Assembly: GCA_035644395.1 (NCBI GenBank) | Contig: DASQOR010000088.1 | Location: 35,148-99,147 of the forward strand | Length of the DNA stretch: 64,000 bases | Direction of reading: 5' to 3' | Origin: JBGPLJ01 sp035644395 | Lineage (GTDB): Bacteria; Pseudomonadota; Gammaproteobacteria; Steroidobacterales; Steroidobacteraceae | Part shown: piece after piece, positions 8,688-16,503 of the stretch | How the letters are laid out: every line of letters starts with the position of its first letter | Position numbering within the stretch: the first letter of the stretch is position 1 | Notes under the pieces: generated by a model | What the model was told of the DNA's origin: nothing | The model's input: the letters and a program-made list of their open reading frames with translations, nothing else | Databases searched by the model: none | Position numbers and translations under genes: made by a program

Positions 8688-9794
8688 GTGACCGCTGCAA
8701 CGCTCGCTGAGCACTACGAGGAATGGATCGCCCGCGGCAGGATCGCGGCCGATTCTGCGCAGCGGCGCGCCGTCGAGCGCCTGGACGAATTGCGCGCCGA
8801 ACTCATCGACCATCCGCGCCGCTACGGATTCTGGCGGCGCCGCCTCATCCGCTGGATGCCGAAGCACGCGACGCTCAGGCCGCCGCGTGGCGTTTATCTC
8901 TGGGGCGGCGTCGGGCGCGGCAAGACGCTCATCATGGATCTGTTCTTCGACACGCTGACGACCACGGACCGCCGGCGCACGCACTTCCATCGCTTCATGC
9001 ACGAACTGCACGTCGAGCTCGGGCGGCTGAAGCATCGCGCGAATCCCCTCGAAGTGGTCGCGCACCGCATCGCGCGCCGCACGCGCGTCATCTGCTTCGA
9101 CGAGTTCTTCGTGACGGACATCGCGGACGCGATGCTTCTCGGCACGCTCTTCGCGGGGCTCTTCCGGCGGGGCGTTGCGCTCGTCGCAACCTCGAACCTG
9201 CCGCCCGTCGACCTCTACCGCGACGGATTGCAGCGGCAACGGTTCCTCCCGGCCATCGAGCTCATCGAAGCGAACGTCGACGTGGTACAGGTGGATCACG
9301 GCGTCGACTACCGGCTGCGCCAGCTCGAGCGCGCGAAGATCTATCAATTGAGTGCAACGCCGGAGGCCGAGGCAAAGCTCGGTGAGGCGTTCGTCGCGGT
9401 GGCGGGCGCGGAGGGAACGGCCAACGGGTCGCTCGCGATCGCCGATCGGCCGATTCCCTACCGGCGGCTCGACGACGGCATCGTCTGGTTCGACTTCAAG
9501 GCAATCTGCGACGGACCGCGCAGCCAGGACGACTACATCGAGATCGCGCACGAGTTCCACACGGTGCTCGTGTCAGAGGTGCCGCAGTTCGGCCCCACGA
9601 CGGAAGATCAGGCGCGGCGCTTCATCGCGCTCGTCGACGAACTCTACGACCGCGCGGTGAACCTCATCCTGTCCGCGGCCGTGCCGATCGTCGATCTCTA
9701 CCAGGGCACGCGCCTCCAATTCGAATTCCAGCGCACGACGAGCCGCCTCATCGAAATGCAGAGCCGCGACTACCTCGCCCGCCCGCACCGGTAA
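8688..9794 (+). CDS. zapE: Cell division protein ZapE (AFG1-family ATPase)
   Basis: P-loop ATPase of 368 residues related to mitochondrial AFG1/LACE1; in E. coli ZapE acts at the Z-ring under stress. Walker A is GGVGRGKT and Walker B is ICFDEF; sensor-like ATSNLPP follows. The long in-frame extension upstream to 8571 lies inside the ETF-QO gene, so I prefer the GTG at 8688. The gene starts 17 nt after the ETF-QO stop and may be cotranscribed. Confidence 0.88.
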   Translation: MTAATLAEHYEEWIARGRIAADSAQRRAVERLDELRAELIDHPRRYGFWRRRLIRWMPKHATLRPPRGVYLWGGVGRGKTLIMDLFFDTLTTTDRRRTHFHRFMHELHVELGRLKHRANPLEVVAHRIARRTRVICFDEFFVTDIADAMLLGTLFAGLFRRGVALVATSNLPPVDLYRDGLQRQRFLPAIELIEANVDVVQVDHGVDYRLRQLERAKIYQLSATPEAEAKLGEAFVAVAGAEGTANGSLAIADRPIPYRRLDDGIVWFDFKAICDGPRSQDDYIEIAHEFHTVLVSEVPQFGPTTEDQARRFIALVDELYDRAVNLILSAAVPIVDLYQGTRLQFEFQRTTSRLIEMQSRDYLARPHR

Positions 9795-9823
9795 GTTAGA
9801 CGGGGCACTCCCCATCTACTTAC
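9791..9823. terminator. Imperfect hairpin between convergent stops (zapE / M13 peptidase)
   Basis: The arms GTAAGTTAGACGGGG and CCCCATCTACTTAC pair with one bulge and one mismatch around a 4-nt loop. The hairpin includes the TAA stops of both convergent genes. It is a likely bidirectional transcription end without an obvious T-run. Confidence 0.5.
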
Positions 9824-11850
9824 CAGACGTCGCAGCGTTCCGACTCGGGGCGCACCATCGGCGAGTTCGCCGGGCAGGAGAAGGCCTTGCGGAACTCCGG
9901 CAGGTTCGAGAGCGGCCCGATCACGCGGTACTTGCCGATCGGGTGCGGGTCGCCCTGCACCATCGTGCGCGCGAATTCCGGCCGTACGGCATCGCCGCGG
10001 AACTGCCCCCACGCGATGAAGAACTGCTGCTCGGGCGTGAAGCCGTCGATCGTCGGCAGCGGCGGCTTGCCCCGCCGCGAGATTTCAAGGGCGCGGAAGG
10101 CGATGCGGGCGCCCGCGAGATCACCGATGCTCTCGCCGAGCACGAGCTTGCCGTTGGTGTGGATGCCGGGCTCGACGAAGTAGCCGTCGAACTGCTTCAC
10201 GACACAGGCGGTGCGCGCCTGGAATTGCTTCAGGTCCGCCTCGGTCCACCAGTTCTGCAAGCGGCCCTGCGCGTCGAACTGCGCGCCCTCGTCATCGAAT
10301 CCGTGGCTGATCTCATGCCCGATCACGACGCCGATGGCGCCGTAGTTCACGGCATCGCTCGCCGCGAGCGTAAACGCGGGCGGCTGCAGGATGCCCGCCG
10401 GGAATACGATCTCGTTGAGGAGCGGGTTGTAGTACGCGTCGGACGTCGGCGGAGTCAGGCCCCAGCGGCCGCGATCCACGGGCTTGCCGATCGTCGCGAG
10501 ATTGTCGTCGACGCCATATTTCTGGCCGGCGATGACATCGTCCCAGTACGAATCACGGTTGATCGGAACGTGGCTGTAGTCCTTCCAGCGATCGGGATAG
10601 CCGATCTTCGGGTTGAAGGTCGCAAGTTTCTCGAGCGCCTTCTTCTTCGTCTCAGCGCTCATCCACGCGAGGCCGTGAATCGTTTCAGCCATCGCGAGGC
10701 GCAGGTTCGCGACCATCTCCTGCATGCGCGCCTTGGCTTCGGGCGGGAAATACTTCTCGACGTAGAGTTTCCCGAGCGCTTCGCCCAGCTGCTGGTCGGT
10801 CGCTTCGACACAGCGCTTCCAGCGCGGCTTCATCTCGGTCGCCCCGTTGAGGTAGGCGCCGTTGAAGGCAAAATCCTCGTTGACGAACGTGGACGAAAGC
10901 GAGGGCGCCGCGAAGGCGACCAGGTGCCACTTGAGATAGGTCTTCCAATCCGCGATCGAAGTCGTAGCGAGCTGGCGATCCACTTCCGCAATGAACTTCG
11001 GTTCGGTGAGGTTCAGTTCGCTGAAGTTCACGCCCATTCGCTTGCCGTAGGCCGACCAGTCGAAATGCGGGGTGAGCTTCTGCAGATCCGCGAGCGACAT
11101 CTTGTGGTCCGTCGCCTGCGGATCGCGCAACGCGACGTTGTCGAGCGAAGCGGTCGCAAGGCCCGTCTCCATGCGCATGACGGTCTCGACCGCTTGCTTC
11201 GCGGTCGCGGCATCGAACCCGGCCGCCGCGAGCAGCTTCGCCACGTGATCGCGATATTTTTGCCTCGCCTCGGCGAAGCGCGGCTCCTGGCTCAGGTAAT
11301 AGTCGCGATCCGGCAGGCCAAGTCCGCCCGCGATCAATTGCGCGATGACGTTGGTCGGCTCGTGGTTATCGGACTGCCCGTAGAGCAGGAAAGGCACCGC
11401 GATGCCCGTGCGATGAAAGCGCGCGATGGCGCGCTCGAGATCCGCACGGCCCGCGATGGCGTCGATCTCGGCGAGCTGCGGCGCGAGCGGCCGGGCGCCG
11501 AGGCTTTCGATCTTCGCCTCGTTCATGCAGGCCGCATAGAAATCGCCCGTCAGGCGCTCGACGCTGCCGGGTGCCGCGCGGGTGTTGGCCGAGGTCTCCT
11601 TGAGGATCGTGTCGAGCTTGTCCTTGGACGATTCGCCCGCGGCCCAGCGCCGGCTCCAGCGCGGCATGCTCGCCGGAATCGGATTCTGCGCGCGCCAGGT
11701 GCCGTTCGCGTACTCGAAGAAATCCGTACAGGCCTCGACCTTGCGGTTCATGTCCGCGACCTGCACGCCCATGGGCGGCGGCAACGGATCGCCCGCGAAT
11801 GCGAGGCTGGCAAGGCCCGCTGTCAAGACTGCAGTGCCGAATTTCAGCAT
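9820..11850 (-). CDS. M13 family zinc metallopeptidase (PepO/neprilysin-like), exported
   Basis: Extracytoplasmic endopeptidase of 676 residues that probably degrades oligopeptides. The N-terminus (MLKFGTAVLTAGLASLAFAG) is a signal peptide. The zinc site HEISH is in VVIGHEISHGFDDEG, the third ligand region is GESIGDLAGARIAF, and the C-terminus ends in the family-typical CDVW. I chose ATG 11848-11850, which has AAGGGA 8 nt upstream, over an upstream ATG that lies in the degenerate repeat. Convergent with zapE. Confidence 0.92.
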   Translation of the reverse strand: MLKFGTAVLTAGLASLAFAGDPLPPPMGVQVADMNRKVEACTDFFEYANGTWRAQNPIPASMPRWSRRWAAGESSKDKLDTILKETSANTRAAPGSVERLTGDFYAACMNEAKIESLGARPLAPQLAEIDAIAGRADLERAIARFHRTGIAVPFLLYGQSDNHEPTNVIAQLIAGGLGLPDRDYYLSQEPRFAEARQKYRDHVAKLLAAAGFDAATAKQAVETVMRMETGLATASLDNVALRDPQATDHKMSLADLQKLTPHFDWSAYGKRMGVNFSELNLTEPKFIAEVDRQLATTSIADWKTYLKWHLVAFAAPSLSSTFVNEDFAFNGAYLNGATEMKPRWKRCVEATDQQLGEALGKLYVEKYFPPEAKARMQEMVANLRLAMAETIHGLAWMSAETKKKALEKLATFNPKIGYPDRWKDYSHVPINRDSYWDDVIAGQKYGVDDNLATIGKPVDRGRWGLTPPTSDAYYNPLLNEIVFPAGILQPPAFTLAASDAVNYGAIGVVIGHEISHGFDDEGAQFDAQGRLQNWWTEADLKQFQARTACVVKQFDGYFVEPGIHTNGKLVLGESIGDLAGARIAFRALEISRRGKPPLPTIDGFTPEQQFFIAWGQFRGDAVRPEFARTMVQGDPHPIGKYRVIGPLSNLPEFRKAFSCPANSPMVRPESERCDVW

Positions 11851-11865
11851 GTTGGTATCCCTTGG

Positions 11866-11889
11866 AGAAAATGGGGACAGATCCATTTG
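11866..11889. repeat. Degenerate single arm of the GGGGACAG repeat family
   Basis: GAGAAAATGGGGACAGATCC resembles one arm of the palindromes at 5284 and 35728 but has substitutions, and no clear partner arm follows. It lies in the 73-nt gap between the M13 peptidase start and the HPPD stop. It is probably a decayed copy. Confidence 0.55.
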
Positions 11890-11923
11890 CGCTCCCGGCG
11901 TCGCGAAAAAAGATCAGGCCCCG

Positions 11924-12976
11924 TCAGAGGACGCCGCGGCGTTCCTGGTCGAGCTCGATCGATTCGAAAAGCGCCTGGAAATTGCCTTCGCCGAAGCCTT
12001 CATTGCCCTTGCGCTGGATGATCTCGAAGAAAATCGGGCCGATGACCGTCTGCGTGAAGATCTGCAGGAGCACCCCCTCGCCCTTCGACGGATTGCCGTC
12101 GATGAGGATGCGCCGACGCTTGAGCTCGCCAAGGTTCTCCTTGTGACCGACAACGCGCGCTTCGACCCCTTCGTAATAGGTATCCGGCGTGTCCTGGAAT
12201 TCAACGCCACGGCCGCGCAGCGTGTCCACGCTCTTTACGATGTCACGAGTGGAAAGCGCGATGTGCTGAATGCCCTCGCCGCGATACTCCTTCAGGTACT
12301 CCTCGATCTGCGACTTGTCGTCCTGCGATTCGTTGATCGGAATGCGGATCTTGCCGCAGGGACTGGTCATGGCGCGGCTGAAGAGGCCGGTCTTGCGGCC
12401 CTCGATATCGAAGTAGCGGATCTCGCGGAAATTGAACAGGCGCTGGTAGAAACCCGCCCACAGATTCATGTTGCCGCGGCGCACGTTGTGCGTCAGGTGG
12501 TCGATTTCGCTCAAGCCCGCGATGTCGGTGTCCTTCGCGGCCGCGGTCGGCCGGAAATCGACGTCGTAGATGTTCTGGTCGCCGTAGCGGTCGACGAGAT
12601 AGATGAGGCTGCCGCCGATGCCCTCGATCGCCGGAATGTTGAGTTCCATCGGTCCGACCGCGGTGGCGACGGGCTTTGCGCCATGCGAGATCGCGCGCTT
12701 CAGCGCGGCCGCGGCGTCCTTGACGCGAAAGCCCATCGCGCAGACCGAAGGCCCGTGCGTGCGCGCGAATTTCTGCGCGAAGCTGTCGGGCTCGGCGTTG
12801 ATGATGAAATTGACGTTGCCCTGGCGGTGCAGCGTCACGTTCTTCGAACGATGACGCGCGACCACGGTGAAGCCCATGCGTTCGAAGAGCGTGCGCAGCA
12901 GTTCCGGATCCGGCGCCGTGTATTCGACGAACTCGAAGCCGTCGGTGCCCATGGGGTTGTCGTTGGGATCGCTCAT
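11924..12976 (-). CDS. hpd: 4-hydroxyphenylpyruvate dioxygenase
   Basis: Fe(II) enzyme converting 4-hydroxyphenylpyruvate to homogentisate in tyrosine catabolism. About 350 residues with two vicinal-oxygen-chelate domains. Iron ligands are visible: His in SEIDHLTHNV, His in GEGIQHIALS and Glu in PIFFEIIQR near the C-terminus. The start is taken at ATG 12976 (MSDPNDNPMGTDGFEFVE), where homology begins; an upstream in-frame ATG would add 31 unrelated residues. No hmgA or fah genes are adjacent. Confidence 0.95.
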   Translation of the reverse strand: MSDPNDNPMGTDGFEFVEYTAPDPELLRTLFERMGFTVVARHRSKNVTLHRQGNVNFIINAEPDSFAQKFARTHGPSVCAMGFRVKDAAAALKRAISHGAKPVATAVGPMELNIPAIEGIGGSLIYLVDRYGDQNIYDVDFRPTAAAKDTDIAGLSEIDHLTHNVRRGNMNLWAGFYQRLFNFREIRYFDIEGRKTGLFSRAMTSPCGKIRIPINESQDDKSQIEEYLKEYRGEGIQHIALSTRDIVKSVDTLRGRGVEFQDTPDTYYEGVEARVVGHKENLGELKRRRILIDGNPSKGEGVLLQIFTQTVIGPIFFEIIQRKGNEGFGEGNFQALFESIELDQERRGVL

Positions 12977-13113
12977 GCGTGAATTCCGTGTGCCGAAGCC
13001 GAAGAGGGGATGCGGGGCATTATAGTTTTCAGCGCCCGTGACCGTCGGGCTGTCGCGCGTTGTATCCAATTTTGCAGCGCATCAGCTGCCGGCTTGCGCG
13101 CCGGCACGTCATG

Positions 13114-13162
13114 TATAATCGCGCGCTCATTTTCACAGGCGCCGCCGTCACAGGGCGGCGCC
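13114..13162 (+). promoter_or_regulatory. -10 box and 5'-leader hairpin of the 2-oxo-acid dehydrogenase operon
   Basis: TATAAT occurs at 13114-13119, with TTGCGC 14 nt upstream (short spacing, so weak). The leader then holds a perfect GC hairpin, GGCGCCGCC/GGCGGCGCC, at 13138-13146 and 13154-13162 with a 7-nt loop. It ends 26 nt before the GTG start. No U-run follows. Confidence 0.4.
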
Positions 13163-13188
13163 GCCACGTTGACTGCCGGGAAACTCTG

Positions 13189-14274
13189 GTGCGAACCGTC
13201 GCGGAATTTGCCATTCGCTATCACCAGATCCTGGACCCGAACGGCAAGCTCGTCGGCGCCCTGCCCGCGTTTACGCGCGCAGCGGGCGAACTCGAACGCA
13301 TGTATCGCCTGATGACCCTGGTGCGCGTGTTCGACACGAAAGCCGTCAACCTGCAGCGCACCGGCAAGCTCGGGACCTACGCCTCCTGCCTCGGCCACGA
13401 GGCAACGCATGTCGGCGCGGGCGCCGCGATGCGCGCCGACGATGTGCTCGTCCCTGTATACCGTGAATACGGCGCGCAGTTCTGGCGCGGCGTCGGCATG
13501 GCGAACGTGCTCCTCTACTGGGGCGGCGATGAGCGCGGCAACGAGTTCGAGCAGTCGAAGCAGGACTTCGCCTGGTGCGTCCCGATCGCGACGCAGACGC
13601 TGCATGCCGCGGGCGCCGCGATGGCGCTCAAGGTGCGCAAGGAAGCGCGCTGCGTGCTGACCTTCATCGGCGACGGCGGCACGTCCGAAGGCGCCTTCTA
13701 CGAAGCGCTCAACCTGGCCGGTGCACGCAAGCTTCCGCTCGTGCTGGTGGTCGTCAACAACCAGTGGGCGATCTCCGTACCCATTGCCGAGCAGACTGCG
13801 ACCGTCACGCTCGCGCAGAAAGCGATCGCGGCGGGTATCCCGGGCGTGCAGGTCGACGGCAACGACGCACTCGGCGTGCGCGACATCGTCGCGCAATCCC
13901 TCGACAAGGCGCGCGCCGGCGAAGGTCCGACACTCATCGAAGCCATCACCTACCGGCTCTCGGATCACACCACCTCGGACGACGCGAGCCGCTACCGCGA
14001 AGCGGACGAAGTCAAGGACGCCTGGAAGATCGAGCCGCTGCTGCGCTTGCGAAAGCTCCTCGTCGATACCGGCGGCTGGACGGATGCGAAGGAAGCCGCG
14101 CTCAAGGCGGACTGCGCGCGCCAGGTCGATGCCGCGGTCGAAACCTATCTCAACATGCCCAAGCCCTCGATTGAATCGATGTTCGATCACGTGTTCGCGC
14201 GCATGCCCGCGAGGCTCCGGGAGCAGCGTGAGCAGGCACGGCGCAACGGCGCCGCCAACGGCCATTCGCACTGA
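13189..14274 (+). CDS. pdhA: 2-oxo-acid dehydrogenase E1 component, alpha subunit (pyruvate or branched-chain)
   Basis: Thiamine-diphosphate subunit of a mitochondrial-type alpha2beta2 E1. The TPP/Mg motif runs from GDGGTSEGAF to NNQWAIS near residue 165-200. A GTG at 13189 with GGGA about 8 nt upstream gives 361 residues; the in-frame extension to 13060 overlaps the promoter region and is less likely. It is followed closely by E1 beta and E2, with no E3 gene. Proximity to branched-chain acyl-CoA genes leaves a branched-chain ketoacid role open, so the symbol is provisional. Confidence 0.85.
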   Translation: MRTVAEFAIRYHQILDPNGKLVGALPAFTRAAGELERMYRLMTLVRVFDTKAVNLQRTGKLGTYASCLGHEATHVGAGAAMRADDVLVPVYREYGAQFWRGVGMANVLLYWGGDERGNEFEQSKQDFAWCVPIATQTLHAAGAAMALKVRKEARCVLTFIGDGGTSEGAFYEALNLAGARKLPLVLVVVNNQWAISVPIAEQTATVTLAQKAIAAGIPGVQVDGNDALGVRDIVAQSLDKARAGEGPTLIEAITYRLSDHTTSDDASRYREADEVKDAWKIEPLLRLRKLLVDTGGWTDAKEAALKADCARQVDAAVETYLNMPKPSIESMFDHVFARMPARLREQREQARRNGAANGHSH

Positions 14275-14288
14275 CAGCGCGACCCGCC

Positions 14289-15266
14289 ATGGCGAAAGTC
14301 ACCCTGATCGAGGCCATCACTCTGGCGCACGCGTGGGAAATGGCGCACGACCCGACGGTGGTCGTGCTCGGTGAAGACGTCGGCGTCAACGGCGGGGTCT
14401 TCCGCGCGACGCAGGGCCTGCAGGAGCAATTCGGCAAGGATCGGGTGCAGGACACGCCGCTCGCGGAAGGCATGATCGCGGGCATGACCGTCGGCATGGC
14501 GGCGCAAGGCCTGAAACCCGTCGCCGAGATCCAGTTCATGGGTTTCATCCATCCGGCGGTCGACCAGATCGTCAATCACCTCGCCCGCATGCGAAACCGC
14601 ACGCGTGGACGGCTCACCTGCCCGGTCGTCATCCGCACGCCACACGGCGGCGGCATCCACGCGCCGGAGCATCATTCGGAAAGTCTCGAAGCGATCTTCG
14701 CCCACACCGCGGGCCTGCGGGTCGTCTGCCCGTCCTCGCCCGCGCGTGCCTACGGCCTGTTGCTGGCGTCCATCCGCGATCCGGATCCCGTCATCTTCAT
14801 CGAGCCCGTGCGCCTCTATCGCCTGGTGCGGCAGGAAATCGCCGACGACGGGCAGGCGCTGCCCCTCGACGTCTGCTACGTGCTGCGCGAGGGCGCGGAC
14901 GTCACGCTCGTCACCTGGGGTGCGATGACCTATGAAACCATGCGTGCCGCCGAACAGCTCGCGCAGGAGAACATCAGCGCCGAGGTGATCGACCTCGCGA
15001 CCGTGAGCCCGATCGATGCCGAGACCATCCTGGAATCGGTCGCCAAGACCGGCCGGCTCGTCATCGTTCACGAGGCGGCGCGTAATTGCGGCGTCGGCGC
15101 CGAGGTCGCCGCCATCGTCGCCGAGAAGGCGCTCTATGATCTCGAGGCGCCGATCCTGCGCGTCACGGGTTACGACACCGTGATGCCGCTGTCGCGTCTC
15201 GAATACGACTACATCCCGAGCGTTGCGCGTATCATCCAAGCGGTGCGCGAGACGTTTGCCGATTGA
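14289..15266 (+). CDS. pdhB: 2-oxo-acid dehydrogenase E1 component, beta subunit
   Basis: Transketolase-like beta subunit, 325 residues, normal for alpha2beta2 E1 enzymes. Family segments include LGEDVGVNGGVFRAT near residue 32, DTPLAEGMIAGM and RTPHGGGIHAPEHHSES, which lines the active-site funnel. It lies 14 nt after E1 alpha and 12 nt before E2. It pairs with E1 alpha to decarboxylate the 2-oxo acid and load the E2 lipoyl group. Confidence 0.9.
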   Translation: MAKVTLIEAITLAHAWEMAHDPTVVVLGEDVGVNGGVFRATQGLQEQFGKDRVQDTPLAEGMIAGMTVGMAAQGLKPVAEIQFMGFIHPAVDQIVNHLARMRNRTRGRLTCPVVIRTPHGGGIHAPEHHSESLEAIFAHTAGLRVVCPSSPARAYGLLLASIRDPDPVIFIEPVRLYRLVRQEIADDGQALPLDVCYVLREGADVTLVTWGAMTYETMRAAEQLAQENISAEVIDLATVSPIDAETILESVAKTGRLVIVHEAARNCGVGAEVAAIVAEKALYDLEAPILRVTGYDTVMPLSRLEYDYIPSVARIIQAVRETFAD

Positions 15267-15278
15267 GGTAATCGCCCC

Positions 15279-16487
15279 ATGACCACGTTCAACCTGCCGG
15301 ACCTCGGCGAAGGACTCGCGGAAGCCGAGATCGTCGCCTGGCACGTCAAGGTCGGCGATGCCGTCACGATCGATCAGCCGATGCTGTCGGTGGAGACCGC
15401 GAAAGCCGTGGTCGAAGTGCCTTCGCCCTATACGGGCATCGTGCGTGCGCTGCATGCCGAGGCCGGCGCCGTCGTCGAGACCGGCAAACCGCTCATCGAC
15501 TTCGACGTCCAGGGCGAAACCGCCGCTGGAAGCGCCGCCGCGGCAAGCAAGCCTCAGGCCAGGAAGGCCGATGACTCGGGCACGGTGGTCGGCAACATGC
15601 CGACCAGCGACGAAGAGCTGGTTGAAACCGCCATCGCGGGCCGCTCCGGCGCAGCGGTGCGCGATCGCGTTCGCGCCGCACCCGCCGCACGTGCACTTGC
15701 CCGGCGGGCGGGCGTCGATATCGAACAGGTCACGGGCAGCGGACGTGGCGGCCTCGTCACGCTCGACGACGTCATGAATGCAAGCCAGGTCCCTGCCCGC
15801 CGGCCGGCCGTCGATGCCGGAGCGCGCCCATCCTTCGCTCCCTTGCCCACCGGCGAATCGGAACGCTTGCGCGGCCCGCGCCGCGCGATGGCGCACAGCA
15901 TGTCGCTCTCGCGGGACCAAGTCGCGTCCTGCACGATCTTCGACGACGCGGATCTGCACGGCTGGATCCGGCGCAGCGATTACACGGTGCGGTTGCTGCG
16001 CGCGGTGGCCGCCGGCTGTCGCGCCGAACCCGCGCTCAACGCGTGGTACGACGGCGAATCGCAGAGCCGGCGCCTGCTCGCGCGTGTCGACGTCGCGGTT
16101 GCCGTGGACACGAGCGAGGGACTGATGGTGCCGGTCGTGCGCGACGTCGCCAACCGCTCGCCCGCCGAATTGCGCAACGATGTGGCGCGCCTCAAGGCGG
16201 CCGCGCAGGCGCGCACGCTCTCGCCCGAGGAGCTCAAGGACTTCACGATCCTGCTGTCGAACTTCGGCACCATCGCCGGCCGGTATGCGACGCCCCTCGT
16301 GGCGCCGCCGGCGGTCGCGATCCTGGGCGCCGGGAGCCTGAAGCACGATGTCGTGGCGGTCATGGGCGGTATCGAAGCGCACCTGCGGATGCCCCTGTCG
16401 CTCAGCTTCGATCATCGCTGCGTGACCGGCGGCGACGGTGCGCGCTTCCTCGCTGCGGTCATCAAAGACCTCGAACAACCCGACTGA
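15279..16487 (+). CDS. pdhC: Dihydrolipoamide acyltransferase E2 component
   Basis: 402 residues. It has one lipoyl domain (lipoylated lysine in SVETAKAVVEV, near residue 43), a linker, a peripheral-subunit-binding domain (APAARALARRAGVDIEQV) and a C-terminal CoA acyltransferase domain. The active-site His sits in FDHRCVTGGDGARF; the usual HRxxDG reads HRCVTG here, with the DG two residues later, a variant I believe occurs in E2 proteins of this operon type. Third gene of the operon. Confidence 0.88.
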   Translation: MTTFNLPDLGEGLAEAEIVAWHVKVGDAVTIDQPMLSVETAKAVVEVPSPYTGIVRALHAEAGAVVETGKPLIDFDVQGETAAGSAAAASKPQARKADDSGTVVGNMPTSDEELVETAIAGRSGAAVRDRVRAAPAARALARRAGVDIEQVTGSGRGGLVTLDDVMNASQVPARRPAVDAGARPSFAPLPTGESERLRGPRRAMAHSMSLSRDQVASCTIFDDADLHGWIRRSDYTVRLLRAVAAGCRAEPALNAWYDGESQSRRLLARVDVAVAVDTSEGLMVPVVRDVANRSPAELRNDVARLKAAAQARTLSPEELKDFTILLSNFGTIAGRYATPLVAPPAVAILGAGSLKHDVVAVMGGIEAHLRMPLSLSFDHRCVTGGDGARFLAAVIKDLEQPD

Positions 16488-16503
16488 CGAGAAACCGGAC
16501 GCC

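Noticed and set aside
9943..12021. 692-residue + strand ORF
   Set aside because: Lies opposite the M13 peptidase with its signal peptide, HEISH and CDVW motifs; the product has no recognisable domain.
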